Origin: Rhizocola hellebori
Lineage (GTDB): Bacteria; Actinomycetota; Actinomycetes; Mycobacteriales; Micromonosporaceae
Reading direction: 5' to 3'
Assembly (NCBI RefSeq): GCF_016862955.1
Contig: NZ_BONY01000063.1
Span: 1 to 54,048, forward strand
Length of the DNA stretch: 54,048 nucleotides
Shown here: piece by piece, positions 1 through 8,065 of the stretch
Layout: the number at the start of each line of letters is the position of its first letter
Position numbering within the stretch: the first letter of the stretch is position 1
The notes under the pieces: model-generated
Database searches by the model: none
Seen by the model: only the letters and a program-made list of their open reading frames with translations
What the model was told of the DNA's origin: nothing
Position numbers and translations under genes: made by a program

Positions 1-224
1 GCACAAACTCACGGCCCACAACCATCAGCGACCGATGCAAGGAAATGCCGCGCAAATTCATGGCTCGCAAACCACACGACCAGCGCGACGAGATGTGCAA
101 ATTTGCGGCGCGTGAAACCAGCGACGACTCAGAGAATCGGTGCAGGCAAAAGGAAAGGGGCGCGGGGAGGGGGCTAAGGGGCCGCGGCGACGCTGGCGCG
201 GCCGGCAGTGGGGGCTGGGAGGGG
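1..224. other. Left-edge non-coding stretch
   Basis: I see no gene here. The stretch lies downstream of the minus-strand reductase that ends at 225. It holds a 10-bp perfect palindrome, GCAAATTTGC, at 97-106, with a further copy of its half, GCAAATT, at 52-58. A purine-rich run occupies about 147-182. Reading frames that cross it have arginine- or glycine-rich shadow composition and no recognisable domain. No hairpin with a T-run that would make a convincing terminator was found. Confidence 0.5.
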
Positions 225-1175
225 TCAGCCGGAGGAGTGGCCGGGGAAGAGGTGGGCGGCGGGATCGATGGCGATGGCTGCGTTGTTTACGGCGGTGGCT
301 GCTTCGCCGAAGCCGGTGGCGATGAGGCGCACCTTGCCGGGATATTCGACGATGTCTCCGGCTGCGAAGATGCGCGGCTGGTTGGTGAGCATGGTCGAGT
401 CGACGAGGATGTGCCTCTTGTCGAGGGTCAGGCCCCATTCGGCCAGGGGGCCTAGGTCGGCGGTGAATCCGAGGGCGGCGACGATGACGTCCGCGGGGAT
501 GGTTTCGTTGCCGTTCAGCTCAACCGACTCGACACCGGGATCGCCAGTGATCTTGGTGACCTGTGAGTTGATCGCGATGCGGACGGGTAGTGCCTTCACC
601 TTGTCGACGGTGGCGGCGTGGGCTCGGAACTTGTCCCGCCGGTGGACGAGGGTGATGCTGGCCGCGATGTCAGCGAGGGCCAGCGCCCAGTCGAAGGCGG
701 AGTCGCCGCCGCCGACGATGACCACGTGCTTGCCGGCCAGCTCACCGGGTTGGGGCACGAAGAACACGATGCCCTCACCCGAATGCCCGTCCGCGGCCGG
801 CAGTGGCCGCGGCGTGAAGGAACCGAGGCCGCCGGTGATGATGACCGAGCCGCAGGTGAGTTCCGTGCCGTCGGCCAAGCCCAGCACCGGCAGGCCCTCC
901 GCGTAGGTCAGCGTCTTCGCCTGGACACCCAGGCGATATTGCGGGTTGAACGGTGCGGCCTGCTCCACCAGATTGGCGATCAGGTCACGCCCCAGCACCT
1001 GCGGAAACCCGCCCACGTCGAAGATCTGCTTCTCCGGATACATGGCCGTCACCTGGCCCCCGGCTTCCGGCAGCGTATCGATCACCGTTGTGGACAGGCC
1101 CCGGAAACCCGCGTAATAGGCGGCGAACAGACCCGTCGGTCCCGCCCCGATAATCGCGATATCGACGTCGCTCAT
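225..1175 (-). CDS. Ferredoxin/flavodoxin-NADP reductase, thioredoxin-reductase-like type
   Basis: A 316-residue FAD/NAD(P)H oxidoreductase of the ferredoxin-NADP reductase type 2 family (YumC-like), which passes electrons between NADPH and ferredoxin in the cytosol. The FAD dinucleotide-binding motif GAGPTG is at about residues 11-16, followed by EAGGQ. The second, NADPH-binding, Rossmann motif is GGGDSAFDWAL, followed by HRRDKFRAH, and the C-terminal FAD motif reads IFAAGDI. The redox CxxC of true thioredoxin reductases is missing, as in this family. The start at 1175 (MSDVDIAIIG) was chosen because it puts the Rossmann strand at the N terminus; a longer in-frame reading to 1304 adds 43 residues that look non-coding. 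The protease gene lies 28 bp upstream on the same strand. Confidence 0.9.
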   Translation of the reverse strand: MSDVDIAIIGAGPTGLFAAYYAGFRGLSTTVIDTLPEAGGQVTAMYPEKQIFDVGGFPQVLGRDLIANLVEQAAPFNPQYRLGVQAKTLTYAEGLPVLGLADGTELTCGSVIITGGLGSFTPRPLPAADGHSGEGIVFFVPQPGELAGKHVVIVGGGDSAFDWALALADIAASITLVHRRDKFRAHAATVDKVKALPVRIAINSQVTKITGDPGVESVELNGNETIPADVIVAALGFTADLGPLAEWGLTLDKRHILVDSTMLTNQPRIFAAGDIVEYPGKVRLIATGFGEAATAVNNAAIAIDPAAHLFPGHSSG

Positions 1176-1203
1176 GGCCGCAAACCTAGCTGGCGCAGCC
1201 CAT

Positions 1204-1989
1204 CTACTCAATCGTGGATCGCTCGATAACCTTGGCGATATCAGGCAAGAAGCGCGATATCTGGGTGTAGATCCCAGGAAATTCCGCACGTCCGCAGCCC
1301 ACACCCCAGCTGACTATGCCAACTTGCACCCAGCCGTTTTCGTGCCGGCGAAGCAGCGGACCGCCAGAGTCGCCCTGGCAGCTGTCCTTTCCGCCGCGGG
1401 CGGTGTCGCCGGCGCAGATCATGTCCGAGGCGACGATCCCGTAGCCCTCCTGGCCGAGGAGCTCGGCGCAGCGGCTGTCGGGGACGAACGGCACCTCGAC
1501 CTTGCGCAGATTGCGCTGCTGCTTTTGGGAGCCCTCGCTGGTCGAGCCCCAACCGACCGCGACGAACGTCCCGTTGTCGAGGTCGGCGTTGCTCGGCAGC
1601 GTGACCACGGGCAGATCCAGCGCCTCGGCCAGCTTCACCACCGCCCAATCGTTGCCGTCCACCACCGAGTTGAAGCCGGGCGCCCGGCGGACCTCGCGGC
1701 TGCGCACATCGAAGGCGCTCTGCGAGTAGAGGTCACTGGAACCGGCGGTCACGATGACCGAGGAGGTGCGGCCGGACTTGCGCACGCAGTGGGCCGCGGT
1801 CAGCACGTACTGGGCGCGGATCAGGGTGCCCGCACAGCCGTTGGAAAGCCTTACCACCCAAGGGAACTCGCCGCGGGCGGCCCGGCTGCCGCCGATAACT
1901 TCGACCCGGGGATCGTCCGGCCGGGCGTGGGCGTGAGCTACGCCCGGCATCGAGAACAACAGGATCAACACCATCGCCATAGTCCTCAT
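1204..1989 (-). CDS. Secreted trypsin-like serine protease (S1A)
   Basis: A 261-residue chymotrypsin-fold protease. Residues 1-22 form a signal peptide (hydrophobic core MVLILLFSM, then AHA). A short propeptide ends near VIGG (residues 31-34), which matches the IVGG activation site of the family, so the enzyme is probably made as a zymogen. The catalytic triad is complete: His67 in TAAHC, Asp114 in NDWAVVKL and Ser208 in GDSGGP. Asp202, six residues before Ser208, is the S1-pocket residue that gives trypsin-like preference for Arg/Lys. Paired cysteines at the usual places suggest disulfides. It may be co-transcribed with the reductase downstream, although the two have no obvious shared function. 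Confidence 0.93.
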   Translation of the reverse strand: MRTMAMVLILLFSMPGVAHAHARPDDPRVEVIGGSRAARGEFPWVVRLSNGCAGTLIRAQYVLTAAHCVRKSGRTSSVIVTAGSSDLYSQSAFDVRSREVRRAPGFNSVVDGNDWAVVKLAEALDLPVVTLPSNADLDNGTFVAVGWGSTSEGSQKQQRNLRKVEVPFVPDSRCAELLGQEGYGIVASDMICAGDTARGGKDSCQGDSGGPLLRRHENGWVQVGIVSWGVGCGRAEFPGIYTQISRFLPDIAKVIERSTIE

Positions 1990-2015
1990 GTGAGGATGCT
2001 ATCTCCCCGATTGTC

Positions 2016-2501
2016 CTATTTGACGGTAGCGACTCCGCGACGCTGGGCTGCAGAATCGCCCTTTCGCGCCACGGGCACGTGTTCTGCCGCCTTGGCCAGG
2101 CCCACTCGCGGCATGTTGCCATAGACGGTCTCGTATTTTCCGGCCGGTACCTGATAGGTCTCGTGCCAGATCCCCACGTCACCGTTGCCGCCGATGGCCC
2201 GGTTGAACGACTTCCACGCGGGGTTGTGCGGCATGGACGCGTCACGGGCGAACGCCTCGAGCTGTTCGGCGCTGCGCCAGTACTGCACGAGCAGCGGGCC
2301 GGTCGCGGTGATCGCGAAGGTGGCGCCCAGGAAGCCGGTCTCCGGCCTGCGGTAGAGCACCTTGAGCATGCGCGGCATGGCGGTGAAGACGGCCCACCAT
2401 TTGTGCACCTTCCACGGCTTGTTGAAGCGCATGCCGATCAGGAACACCACGAAGTCGCCCTCGATATCTGCGGTCATCCTGCCGTTGAATACCCTGGCCA
2501 T
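2016..2501 (-). CDS. DUF4188 family protein
   Basis: A 161-residue protein that resembles the DUF4188 family, seen mostly in actinobacteria and related to the dimeric alpha-beta barrel / monooxygenase-like fold. Visible signatures are the N-terminal ARVFNGRMTADIEGD, the FLIGMRFNKPWKVHKWW block and a later QYWRSAEQLEAFARD block. The biochemical role is unknown to me. The ATG at 2501 is preferred over the GTG directly before it because AGGAAAGG lies at a good distance upstream. It is divergent from a MerR regulator gene 47 bp away with a palindrome between them, so it is very likely that regulator's target. Confidence 0.8.
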   Translation of the reverse strand: MARVFNGRMTADIEGDFVVFLIGMRFNKPWKVHKWWAVFTAMPRMLKVLYRRPETGFLGATFAITATGPLLVQYWRSAEQLEAFARDASMPHNPAWKSFNRAIGGNGDVGIWHETYQVPAGKYETVYGNMPRVGLAKAAEHVPVARKGDSAAQRRGVATVK

Positions 2502-2525
2502 CACGGGCCACCTTTCCTCAGATAC

Positions 2526-2544
2526 TGGATAGTGCTACTATCCA
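2526..2544. promoter_or_regulatory. Operator-like palindrome between DUF4188 and MerR genes
   Basis: A perfect inverted repeat: TGGATAG (2526-2532), a 5-base spacer, then CTATCCA (2538-2544). It lies in the 47-bp gap between the two divergent genes and ends 4 bp before the merR ATG. MerR proteins bind such dyads inside promoters with long spacers. The closeness to the ATG suggests that the merR transcript is leaderless or nearly so, and that the protein controls both directions. That assignment is inferred from position alone. Confidence 0.7.
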
Positions 2545-2548
2545 TCGT

Positions 2549-3178
2549 ATGAGAATGGCGGAGTTAAGTCAACGCAGCGGGGTCTCCATTGCGACGATCA
2601 AGTTCTATCTGCGTGAAGGGCTCCTGCCGCCGGGCACCGCCACCGGGCGCAACCAGGCCGACTATCCCGATGAGCACCTGCGCCGGCTGCGCCTGATCCG
2701 GGCGCTCATCGACGTCGGCGGGCTGACGGTCGCGGCCGCCAAGAACGTCCTGCAAGCCATCGACGATCCGGCCATCTACGGGCACGACCTGCTCGGCGTA
2801 GCCCATCACGCGATCGCGAAACAGTCGCGCTGGGATCGATCATCCCCGCAATGGATTGCGGCCAGGCGCGAAGTCGCCGAGCGAATCACCCAACTCGGCT
2901 GGCAAGTCCACTCAGAAGCGGCCGCGCTCGACCAGCTCGCCGATGCGGTGGCGGCAATGCGCGAGCTAGGCCAGGAGGACCTATTGTCGCTTTTGGACGT
3001 TTACGCCCCGGCCATGGAAAAGCTTGCGCAGAAAGAAGTTGAGGCGGTCGTGGCGCGAGGCGAGCGGGCCGCCATGGTGGAGGGCGTCGTCACCGGAACA
3101 GTTCTGGGCGAGGCAATCCTGACAGCGTTACGCCGCCTCGCCCAGGAACACGCTTCGGCAGGGCAGCAAGGGCCCTAG
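2549..3178 (+). CDS. MerR family transcriptional regulator
   Basis: A 209-residue regulator. Residues 1-70 form the MerR winged helix-turn-helix: AELSQRSGVSIATIKFYLREGLLP, with the usual Y-x-R-EGLLP signature, then HLRRLRLIRALIDVGGL. The rest is a helical effector region without a cysteine cluster, so a metal or redox ligand is not indicated. The chosen ATG (2549) sits right after the operator palindrome; an ATG two codons later is equally possible. Its stop codon overlaps by 3 bp the stop codon of the convergent gene on the other strand. Confidence 0.92.
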   Translation: MRMAELSQRSGVSIATIKFYLREGLLPPGTATGRNQADYPDEHLRRLRLIRALIDVGGLTVAAAKNVLQAIDDPAIYGHDLLGVAHHAIAKQSRWDRSSPQWIAARREVAERITQLGWQVHSEAAALDQLADAVAAMRELGQEDLLSLLDVYAPAMEKLAQKEVEAVVARGERAAMVEGVVTGTVLGEAILTALRRLAQEHASAGQQGP

Positions 3179-3834
3179 TACCAACCCTTGCTCTGGAAGG
3201 TGGCCCACGCGTTGCACGGGGTGCCGTAGCGGCTCTTGATGTAAGACAGCCCCCACTTCACCTGTGTCGCCGGGTTGGTCTTCCAGTCGTCACCGTAGGC
3301 GGCCATCTTGCTGCCGGGCAACGCCTGCGGGATGCCATAGGCGCCGGAACCTCCGTTCGAGGAGGTGTGGTTCCAGCCGGATTCCTTGGTCCACAACGGT
3401 TCCAGGCAGTTTGCCATATCGCTGAGGGTGAAGCCCGCTTCCAAAAGCAACGCGCATCCGATGGCGCGGTTGCCGCTGTACTCGTTACAGCTGGCGGGAA
3501 TCTTCACGGTGACACCCGGACGGGACTTGCGGCTGGTCGTGCTGGCGGCCTTCTTGCGCGCCTCTTCGGCAGCAGCCGCCGCCGCGATAGCCGCTTCTTG
3601 CTCGGCTTTCACCTTGCGTTCCAGGACATTGTGCTGACTCCAGCCGTTGACGCTGGCCTCGGTCAGCTCCTGCTCGGCGAAGAGCGCCTCAGCGCTGGCC
3701 GCCTCTTGGTCAGCCTTGTTGTCCGCCAGGTAGAGCCCTCCGCTGACTCCGGTGAGGAGAGTGAGCATCGCTGCGGAGCGGATGCCAGCCTTCTTTAGCC
3801 GGGTCAGCTGAAGGCTCTGTCGATGTCGGGGCAC
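3175..3834 (-). CDS. Secreted lytic-transglycosylase-like cell-wall protein
   Basis: A 219-residue exported protein. Residues 20-37 form one hydrophobic segment (signal peptide or anchor), and residues 41-100 are an Ala/Glu/Lys-rich, probably coiled-coil, stalk. Residues 115-219 make up a small lysozyme-like module of the aggregation-promoting-factor/SLT type, with the likely catalytic Glu151 in WTKESGWN, then GAYGIPQALPGSKM and a C-terminal WATFQSKGWY. Cysteines in the module could form disulfides outside the cell. It probably cleaves or remodels peptidoglycan. The start is GTG at 3834, with AAGGGA upstream inside a hairpin (see 3837-3876). Confidence 0.82.
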   Translation of the reverse strand: MPRHRQSLQLTRLKKAGIRSAAMLTLLTGVSGGLYLADNKADQEAASAEALFAEQELTEASVNGWSQHNVLERKVKAEQEAAIAAAAAAEEARKKAASTTSRKSRPGVTVKIPASCNEYSGNRAIGCALLLEAGFTLSDMANCLEPLWTKESGWNHTSSNGGSGAYGIPQALPGSKMAAYGDDWKTNPATQVKWGLSYIKSRYGTPCNAWATFQSKGWY

Positions 3835-3836
3835 GG

Positions 3837-3876
3837 GGGTGTTCCCTTCTCGTCAAAACAAGACAAGGAAACACCC
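3837..3876 (-). promoter_or_regulatory. Leader hairpin covering the ribosome-binding site of the transglycosylase gene
   Basis: Arms 3837-3848 and 3865-3876 pair in 11 of 12 positions (plus-strand arms GGGTGTTCCCTT and AAGGAAACACCC), with a short inner GTC/GAC stem and a loop rich in A. In the minus-strand mRNA the 3' arm contains AAGGGA, the only purine-rich ribosome-binding candidate before the GTG at 3834. The hairpin could therefore hide the ribosome-binding site. I do not recognise it as a ydaO/c-di-AMP riboswitch, the element that often precedes actinobacterial cell-wall hydrolases. Confidence 0.55.
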
Positions 3877-3962
3877 TCGCGCACTTGTTGTCTGTTACGA
3901 CTCACCCGCCCATACAAATGTGACTTGTATCACGCCGCATATCACCCTTTAGTGGGGTGAAA

Positions 3963-5255
3963 TCACCCCTCCAGGAGGTCTGTTACCACTTCTGCGATGA
4001 CCGAACGCTCTGACCGAGTGAGAGTCACATGCGCGAAGAGTGGGTGTCCTTTTAGTGTTTCGATGACGGCTGTTACTCCGTCATAGCGTCCTACGCGCAG
4101 ATTGTCGCGCTGTGCGACGTCGTGGGTGAGAACAACCCTTGACCCTGAGCCAATTCGCGAGAGCACGGTCAACAACACGTTGCGCTCCAAAGACTGCGCT
4201 TCGTCAACGATCACGAACGCATCGTGAAGACTGCGGCCCCGAATGTGCGTCAGCGGAAGCACCTCAAGCAGTCCTCGAGAGAGCACCTCATCGCGGACGT
4301 TATCGTGCACCACGGCTCCGAGCGTGTCGAAGACGGCCTGCGCCCAGGGTGACATCTTTTCGGATTCCGAACCCGGCAGATAGCCGAGCTCCTGGCCGCC
4401 CACCGCGTAAAGCGGCCGGAACACGATGACTTTCTTGTGCTTGTTGCGTTCCATGACCTGTTCCAGGCCGGCGCATAGGGCCAACGCGCTTTTCCCGGTA
4501 CCGGCCCGGCCTCCCAGCGAAACGATGCCCACCGAGTCATCCAGCAACAGGTCGAGCGCGATGCGTTGCTCCGCCGAGCGCCCGCGAATGCCGAAAGCCT
4601 CGCGATCGCCGCGCACCAGACTTACCGTCTTGTCCGCCTGTACCCGGCCCAGCGCCGATCCGCGCCCGGCGTGCAGGATCAGTCCAGTGTGGACAGGCAA
4701 CTCGCTCGCCTCGTCCAAACCTATTGGCTCTCCAGCGTAAAGCGCGCTCATGTCCTCGTCGGTGATGTCCACTTCGGCCAGACCGGACCAGGTGGGGTCG
4801 GTCGCCTGACCGTGCCGGAACTCGTCTGCGGCAAGGCCTACCGCCGCCGCTTTGACACGCAAGGGCATGTCCTTGCTCACCAGCGTGACGTCCAGCCCTT
4901 CCGCACTCAGTCCAATCGCGACAGACAAAATCCGCGTGTCATTCGAATCGTTGCGGAAGCCTGGCGGAAGCAACTGCTGGTCGGCGTGATTCAGCTCGAC
5001 GCGGATCGTGCCGCCCTCGTCGTTGACCGGCAGCGGCACGTCGAGCCTGCCGTGCTTGATCCGCAGATCATCAAGCTGACGCAGGGACTGTCGCGCGAAC
5101 CAGCCAAGCTCGGGATGGTGCCGCTTACCCTCCAACTCGGAGATGACCACCAGCGGGAGCACCACGTCATGCTCCGCGAAGCGGCGCATGGCAGCGGGGT
5201 CGGCTAGCAGAACGGAAGTGTCTAGAACATAGGTGCGTCTCGGGACATCAACCAT
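3963..5255 (-). CDS. PIN-domain PhoH family ATPase (YlaK/PhoH2 type)
   Basis: A 430-residue fusion. Residues 5-150 are a PIN ribonuclease domain with acidic site residues Asp12 (VLDTSVLL), Glu40, Asp106 and Asp129 (SKDMPL). Residues about 215-430 are the PhoH P-loop ATPase, with Walker [13 protein letters not shown] (Lys255) and Walker B VIVDEAQ (Asp351-Glu352). In mycobacteria PhoH2 proteins are described as RNA helicase/RNases, often preceded by a small antitoxin-like PhoAT. No such partner is visible here, because the next gene upstream is a GlxA regulator. Length and domain order are normal for the family. Confidence 0.95.
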   Translation of the reverse strand: MVDVPRRTYVLDTSVLLADPAAMRRFAEHDVVLPLVVISELEGKRHHPELGWFARQSLRQLDDLRIKHGRLDVPLPVNDEGGTIRVELNHADQQLLPPGFRNDSNDTRILSVAIGLSAEGLDVTLVSKDMPLRVKAAAVGLAADEFRHGQATDPTWSGLAEVDITDEDMSALYAGEPIGLDEASELPVHTGLILHAGRGSALGRVQADKTVSLVRGDREAFGIRGRSAEQRIALDLLLDDSVGIVSLGGRAGTGKSALALCAGLEQVMERNKHKKVIVFRPLYAVGGQELGYLPGSESEKMSPWAQAVFDTLGAVVHDNVRDEVLSRGLLEVLPLTHIRGRSLHDAFVIVDEAQSLERNVLLTVLSRIGSGSRVVLTHDVAQRDNLRVGRYDGVTAVIETLKGHPLFAHVTLTRSERSVIAEVVTDLLEG

Positions 5256-5291
5256 GACTCACGCTAACGGCCAGGCTGACCAAACACCAGG

Positions 5292-6242
5292 CTAACGCGC
5301 ACTTCTAAAGGTTCTTCGATACGCCGTGGGGCCGACGCCGACGGTCGCGTGAAGACGCTGGCGCATCGCGGTGGCCGTGCCGAAGCCGGACTGGGTGGCG
5401 ACCCGGTCGACCGGAAGGTCGGTCTGCTCGAGCAGGTGGCGTGCCCGTTCCACGCGCTGGTTGAGCAGCCACTGGCCGGGGCTGAGGCCCATTTCCTCGC
5501 GGAATCGCCGGGTGAACGTTCTTACGCTCATCCGGGCATGCTCCGCCATAGCGGACAAATCGAGTGGTTCGTGAAGCCTGTCCTGGACCCACGCCCTGGT
5601 GGGCGCGGTTGTGGTATCTGCTGGATCCGGTACCGGCCGCTCGATGAACTGCGCTTGACCGCCGTCCCGCCACGCCGGTGCGACACATCTGCGGGCCGCG
5701 TAGTTGGCCACCTCGGTGCCGTGGTCCTTGCGCACCACGTGCAGGCACAGGTCGATCCCGGCGGTCACCCCGGCCGAGGTGAGCACGTCGCCGTCATCGA
5801 CGAACAGCACCTCCGGGTTGAGGTGCACCCGGGGATAGAGCCGCCGGAAGCGCTCGGCGTGCCGCCAGTGCGTGGTCGCCGGCCTGTTGTCCAGCAGACC
5901 AGCCGCGGCCAGCACGAACGCTCCCGTGCAGATCGAGATGAGGCGCGCTCTTCCGGAGGCTTCCAGCAGTGCTTCGCGTACCGGCTCGGCCAGGCCACCC
6001 GTGGTGATCGGCGGCCCGCCGTGGATCCCCGGGATGACCACGGTGTCGGCCTGCGCTATGGCCGAAAGGTCATGCGGCGCAACGATGTGACACATCCCGA
6101 ACTCGGCGGTCACCCCCTCCGCGGTGGGCGTGCAGATCTGCAGCTCATAGCGCCCGTCGGTGCTGCCGAAGACCTGCGTCACGGTGCCCATGTCCATGGG
6201 GACGACGTGATCAAGGGCGAGGATGGCGACCCGATGTTTCAT
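5292..6242 (-). CDS. GlxA family transcriptional regulator (DJ-1/PfpI-like plus AraC HTH)
   Basis: A 316-residue regulator. Residues 1-190 are a DJ-1/PfpI-like domain with the nucleophile-elbow Cys105 in SICTGAFVLAAAG. Residues 215-316 are an AraC-type double helix-turn-helix: LSAMAEHARMSVRTFTRRFREE, then DRVATQSGFGTATAMRQRLH and the family end VGPTAYRRTF. The N-terminal domain probably senses a small ligand. The MFS transporter gene is divergent 71 bp away with a palindrome between them, so control of that transporter is likely. Confidence 0.93.
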   Translation of the reverse strand: MKHRVAILALDHVVPMDMGTVTQVFGSTDGRYELQICTPTAEGVTAEFGMCHIVAPHDLSAIAQADTVVIPGIHGGPPITTGGLAEPVREALLEASGRARLISICTGAFVLAAAGLLDNRPATTHWRHAERFRRLYPRVHLNPEVLFVDDGDVLTSAGVTAGIDLCLHVVRKDHGTEVANYAARRCVAPAWRDGGQAQFIERPVPDPADTTTAPTRAWVQDRLHEPLDLSAMAEHARMSVRTFTRRFREEMGLSPGQWLLNQRVERARHLLEQTDLPVDRVATQSGFGTATAMRQRLHATVGVGPTAYRRTFRSAR

Positions 6243-6260
6243 GGCCCGATTCTTTCACAT

Positions 6261-6278
6261 AGTGGCCCTCCGGCCACT
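6261..6278. promoter_or_regulatory. Operator-like palindrome between glxA-type and MFS genes
   Basis: AGTGGCC (6261-6267), spacer CTCC, GGCCACT (6272-6278): a perfect 7-4-7 dyad in the centre of the 71-bp divergent gap. It is placed to act on both promoters. The binding protein is inferred to be the adjacent GlxA-type regulator. AraC-type sites are often direct repeats rather than dyads, which weakens the assignment. Confidence 0.5.
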
Positions 6279-6313
6279 GGCACGCTGGATAGCGCTCACA
6301 GCAAGCTTGATCC

Positions 6314-7570
6314 GTGCGTAAACGCGTTCATTTCGCTTGGGTGGTTGTCGGCGTCGCTTTCATCACCCTGCTCGGCGCCGCCGGGTACCGCTCCTCGCCG
6401 TCAGTGCTGATGGTGCCGATCCAGGACGAATTCGGCGGGCCGCGGGCCGCCGTTTCCGCCGCGATCTCGGTCAACCTGCTGCTTTTCGGGCTGGTGGCGC
6501 CGTTTGCGGCGTCGCTGATCGAGCGTTTCGGCCTGCGCCGGGTGGCATCGGTCGGACTGCTCCTGATCGGGCTCGGCGCGGGCCTGCCCGTGTTCATCAC
6601 CGCCACCTGGCAGCTCGTTTTCCTTTGGGGGGTACTGGTGGGCGCCGGCGCGGGATCCATTTCCCTCGTCTTCACGGCGAGCCTCGCCAACCGCTGGTTC
6701 GTCAAGCACCGCGGGCTGGTCACCGGCCTGCTCACCGCGGCCACCGCCACCGGCCAGCTCATCTTCTTGCCCGTGCTTGCGGCGCTTGCCGAGGAGCGGG
6801 GATGGCGCACGGCTTCGCTTGTGGTGGGGACAAGCACCCTGCTCGTGGTGCCCCTGGTCCTGCTCTTCCTGCGGGATCGCCCGTCCGACAAGGGTTTGCT
6901 GCCCTATGGCGCTGACGCTTCGTACACGGAGAACCGCGAGAAACCGGGCAACGCCATCGCCACGCTGCGCATGGCTTCCCGCTCCCGGACGTTCTGGCTT
7001 CTCGTGGCGGGCTTCGCGATCTGCGGCGCCACCACCAACGGGCTCATCGGCACCCATTTCCTGCCCGCCGCCCACGACCACGGCATGGCCCCCACCACGG
7101 CAGCCAGCCTCCTTGCCCTGATTGGGGTCTTCGACATCATCGGGACCGTGGGCTCGGGCTGGCTGACCGACCGGGTCGACTCGCGCATCCTGCTCGGCGT
7201 CTACTACGGGCTGCGCGGGCTTTCCCTGCTCTCCCTGCCACTCCTGCTGACCGGGGAGGTCAAGCCCAGCCTGCTCATATTCGTGATCTTCTACGGGCTC
7301 GACTGGATAGCGACCGTTCCGCCCACCGTCGCGCTGTGCCGCGAGAACTTTGGGGCGTCCGGAACCATCGTGTTCGGCTGGGTCTTCGCCTCCCACCAGA
7401 TCGGCGCGGCCATCGCGGCGCTCGCCGCCGGTGCGGCTCGGGACGCGTTCGGCGACTACATCACCACTTGGATCTTCACCGGAGCCCTCGCGATCGTGGC
7501 AGCCGGACTCTCCGTAGCCATTCGCGCACTGCCCTCCGGTGTCCAGGATCCCGTCCCAGCCCATGCGTGA
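6314..7570 (+). CDS. MFS transporter
   Basis: A 418-residue major-facilitator membrane protein with 12 predicted hydrophobic segments. The first begins at residue 8 (FAWVVVGVAFITLLGAAG), and the pattern resembles the oxalate/formate-antiporter-like MFS group (SPSVLMVPIQDEFG, GFGLRRV-type loop 2-3). The substrate cannot be read from the sequence. The GTG at 6314 starts immediately before the first helix; no strong ribosome-binding site precedes it. It faces the GlxA-type regulator and is followed 29 bp later by an Rrf2 regulator gene in the same direction. Confidence 0.9.
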   Translation: MRKRVHFAWVVVGVAFITLLGAAGYRSSPSVLMVPIQDEFGGPRAAVSAAISVNLLLFGLVAPFAASLIERFGLRRVASVGLLLIGLGAGLPVFITATWQLVFLWGVLVGAGAGSISLVFTASLANRWFVKHRGLVTGLLTAATATGQLIFLPVLAALAEERGWRTASLVVGTSTLLVVPLVLLFLRDRPSDKGLLPYGADASYTENREKPGNAIATLRMASRSRTFWLLVAGFAICGATTNGLIGTHFLPAAHDHGMAPTTAASLLALIGVFDIIGTVGSGWLTDRVDSRILLGVYYGLRGLSLLSLPLLLTGEVKPSLLIFVIFYGLDWIATVPPTVALCRENFGASGTIVFGWVFASHQIGAAIAALAAGAARDAFGDYITTWIFTGALAIVAAGLSVAIRALPSGVQDPVPAHA

Positions 7571-7599
7571 ACTGTCGGCTGAGGCGTCATGATGGACAG

Positions 7600-8055
7600 G
7601 TGCAGATCTCGGCAAGGGGTGATTACGCGGTCCGGGCGACCCTGGAGCTCGCCGCCGCATACCCGGCAACAGTTTCGGCCCAGGCCCTCGCCGACGCGCA
7701 GGCATTGCCGCGCAAATTCTTGGAAGCGGTGCTCGCTGATCTTCGGCGCTCCGGTGTGGTCCACGCCGTCCGGGGCGCCGAAGGCGGGTACGTGCTGACC
7801 CAAGCCCCGACCGAGGTGACCATCGGATCGGTGCTGCGGGCCGTCGATGGTCCACTGGCCGGGGTTCGGGGTCATCGCCCCGAGCAGACCAGCTATGCGG
7901 GAACAGCCACCCACCTGCCCGAGCTGTGGGTGGCGGTCCGCGCCGCGGTGCGCAACGTCCTCGATGAGGTTTGCCTCGCCGAGGTGGTCACCGGGGACCT
8001 GCCCGCCCGAATCAAGGAACTGACCGCGGGACCAGACGCCTGGCAGCCGCGTTAG
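7600..8055 (+). CDS. Rrf2 family transcriptional regulator
   Basis: A 151-residue protein. The winged helix-turn-helix spans residues 1-80 (QISARGDYAVRATLELA, then RKFLEAVLADLRRSGVV and the wing RGAEGGYVLTQAP), with the family VGSVLRAVDGP-like stretch following. Only one cysteine is present (CLAEVV), so this is not an iron-sulfur Rrf2 protein of the IscR/NsrR type with three cysteines. The GTG at 7600 was chosen because it gives the exact family N terminus; an in-frame extension back to 7336 overlaps the MFS gene and has no homology. It is followed 10 bp later by the prenyltransferase gene. Confidence 0.9.
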   Translation: MQISARGDYAVRATLELAAAYPATVSAQALADAQALPRKFLEAVLADLRRSGVVHAVRGAEGGYVLTQAPTEVTIGSVLRAVDGPLAGVRGHRPEQTSYAGTATHLPELWVAVRAAVRNVLDEVCLAEVVTGDLPARIKELTAGPDAWQPR

Positions 8056-8065
8056 GCTGCCCCTG

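Noticed and set aside
97..106. The GCAAATTTGC palindrome as a regulatory site
   Set aside because: It is downstream of the only adjacent gene, and what lies to the left is outside the window, so no role can be assigned.
3835..3960. A ydaO/c-di-AMP riboswitch before the cell-wall hydrolase gene
   Set aside because: Expected by analogy, but the conserved pseudo-symmetric core is not present; only a simple hairpin is seen.
6401..7855. A long minus-strand reading frame of 484 residues opposite the MFS and Rrf2 genes
   Set aside because: It is hydrophilic with a shadow composition, spans two real genes, and has no domain. High GC leaves long antisense frames open.
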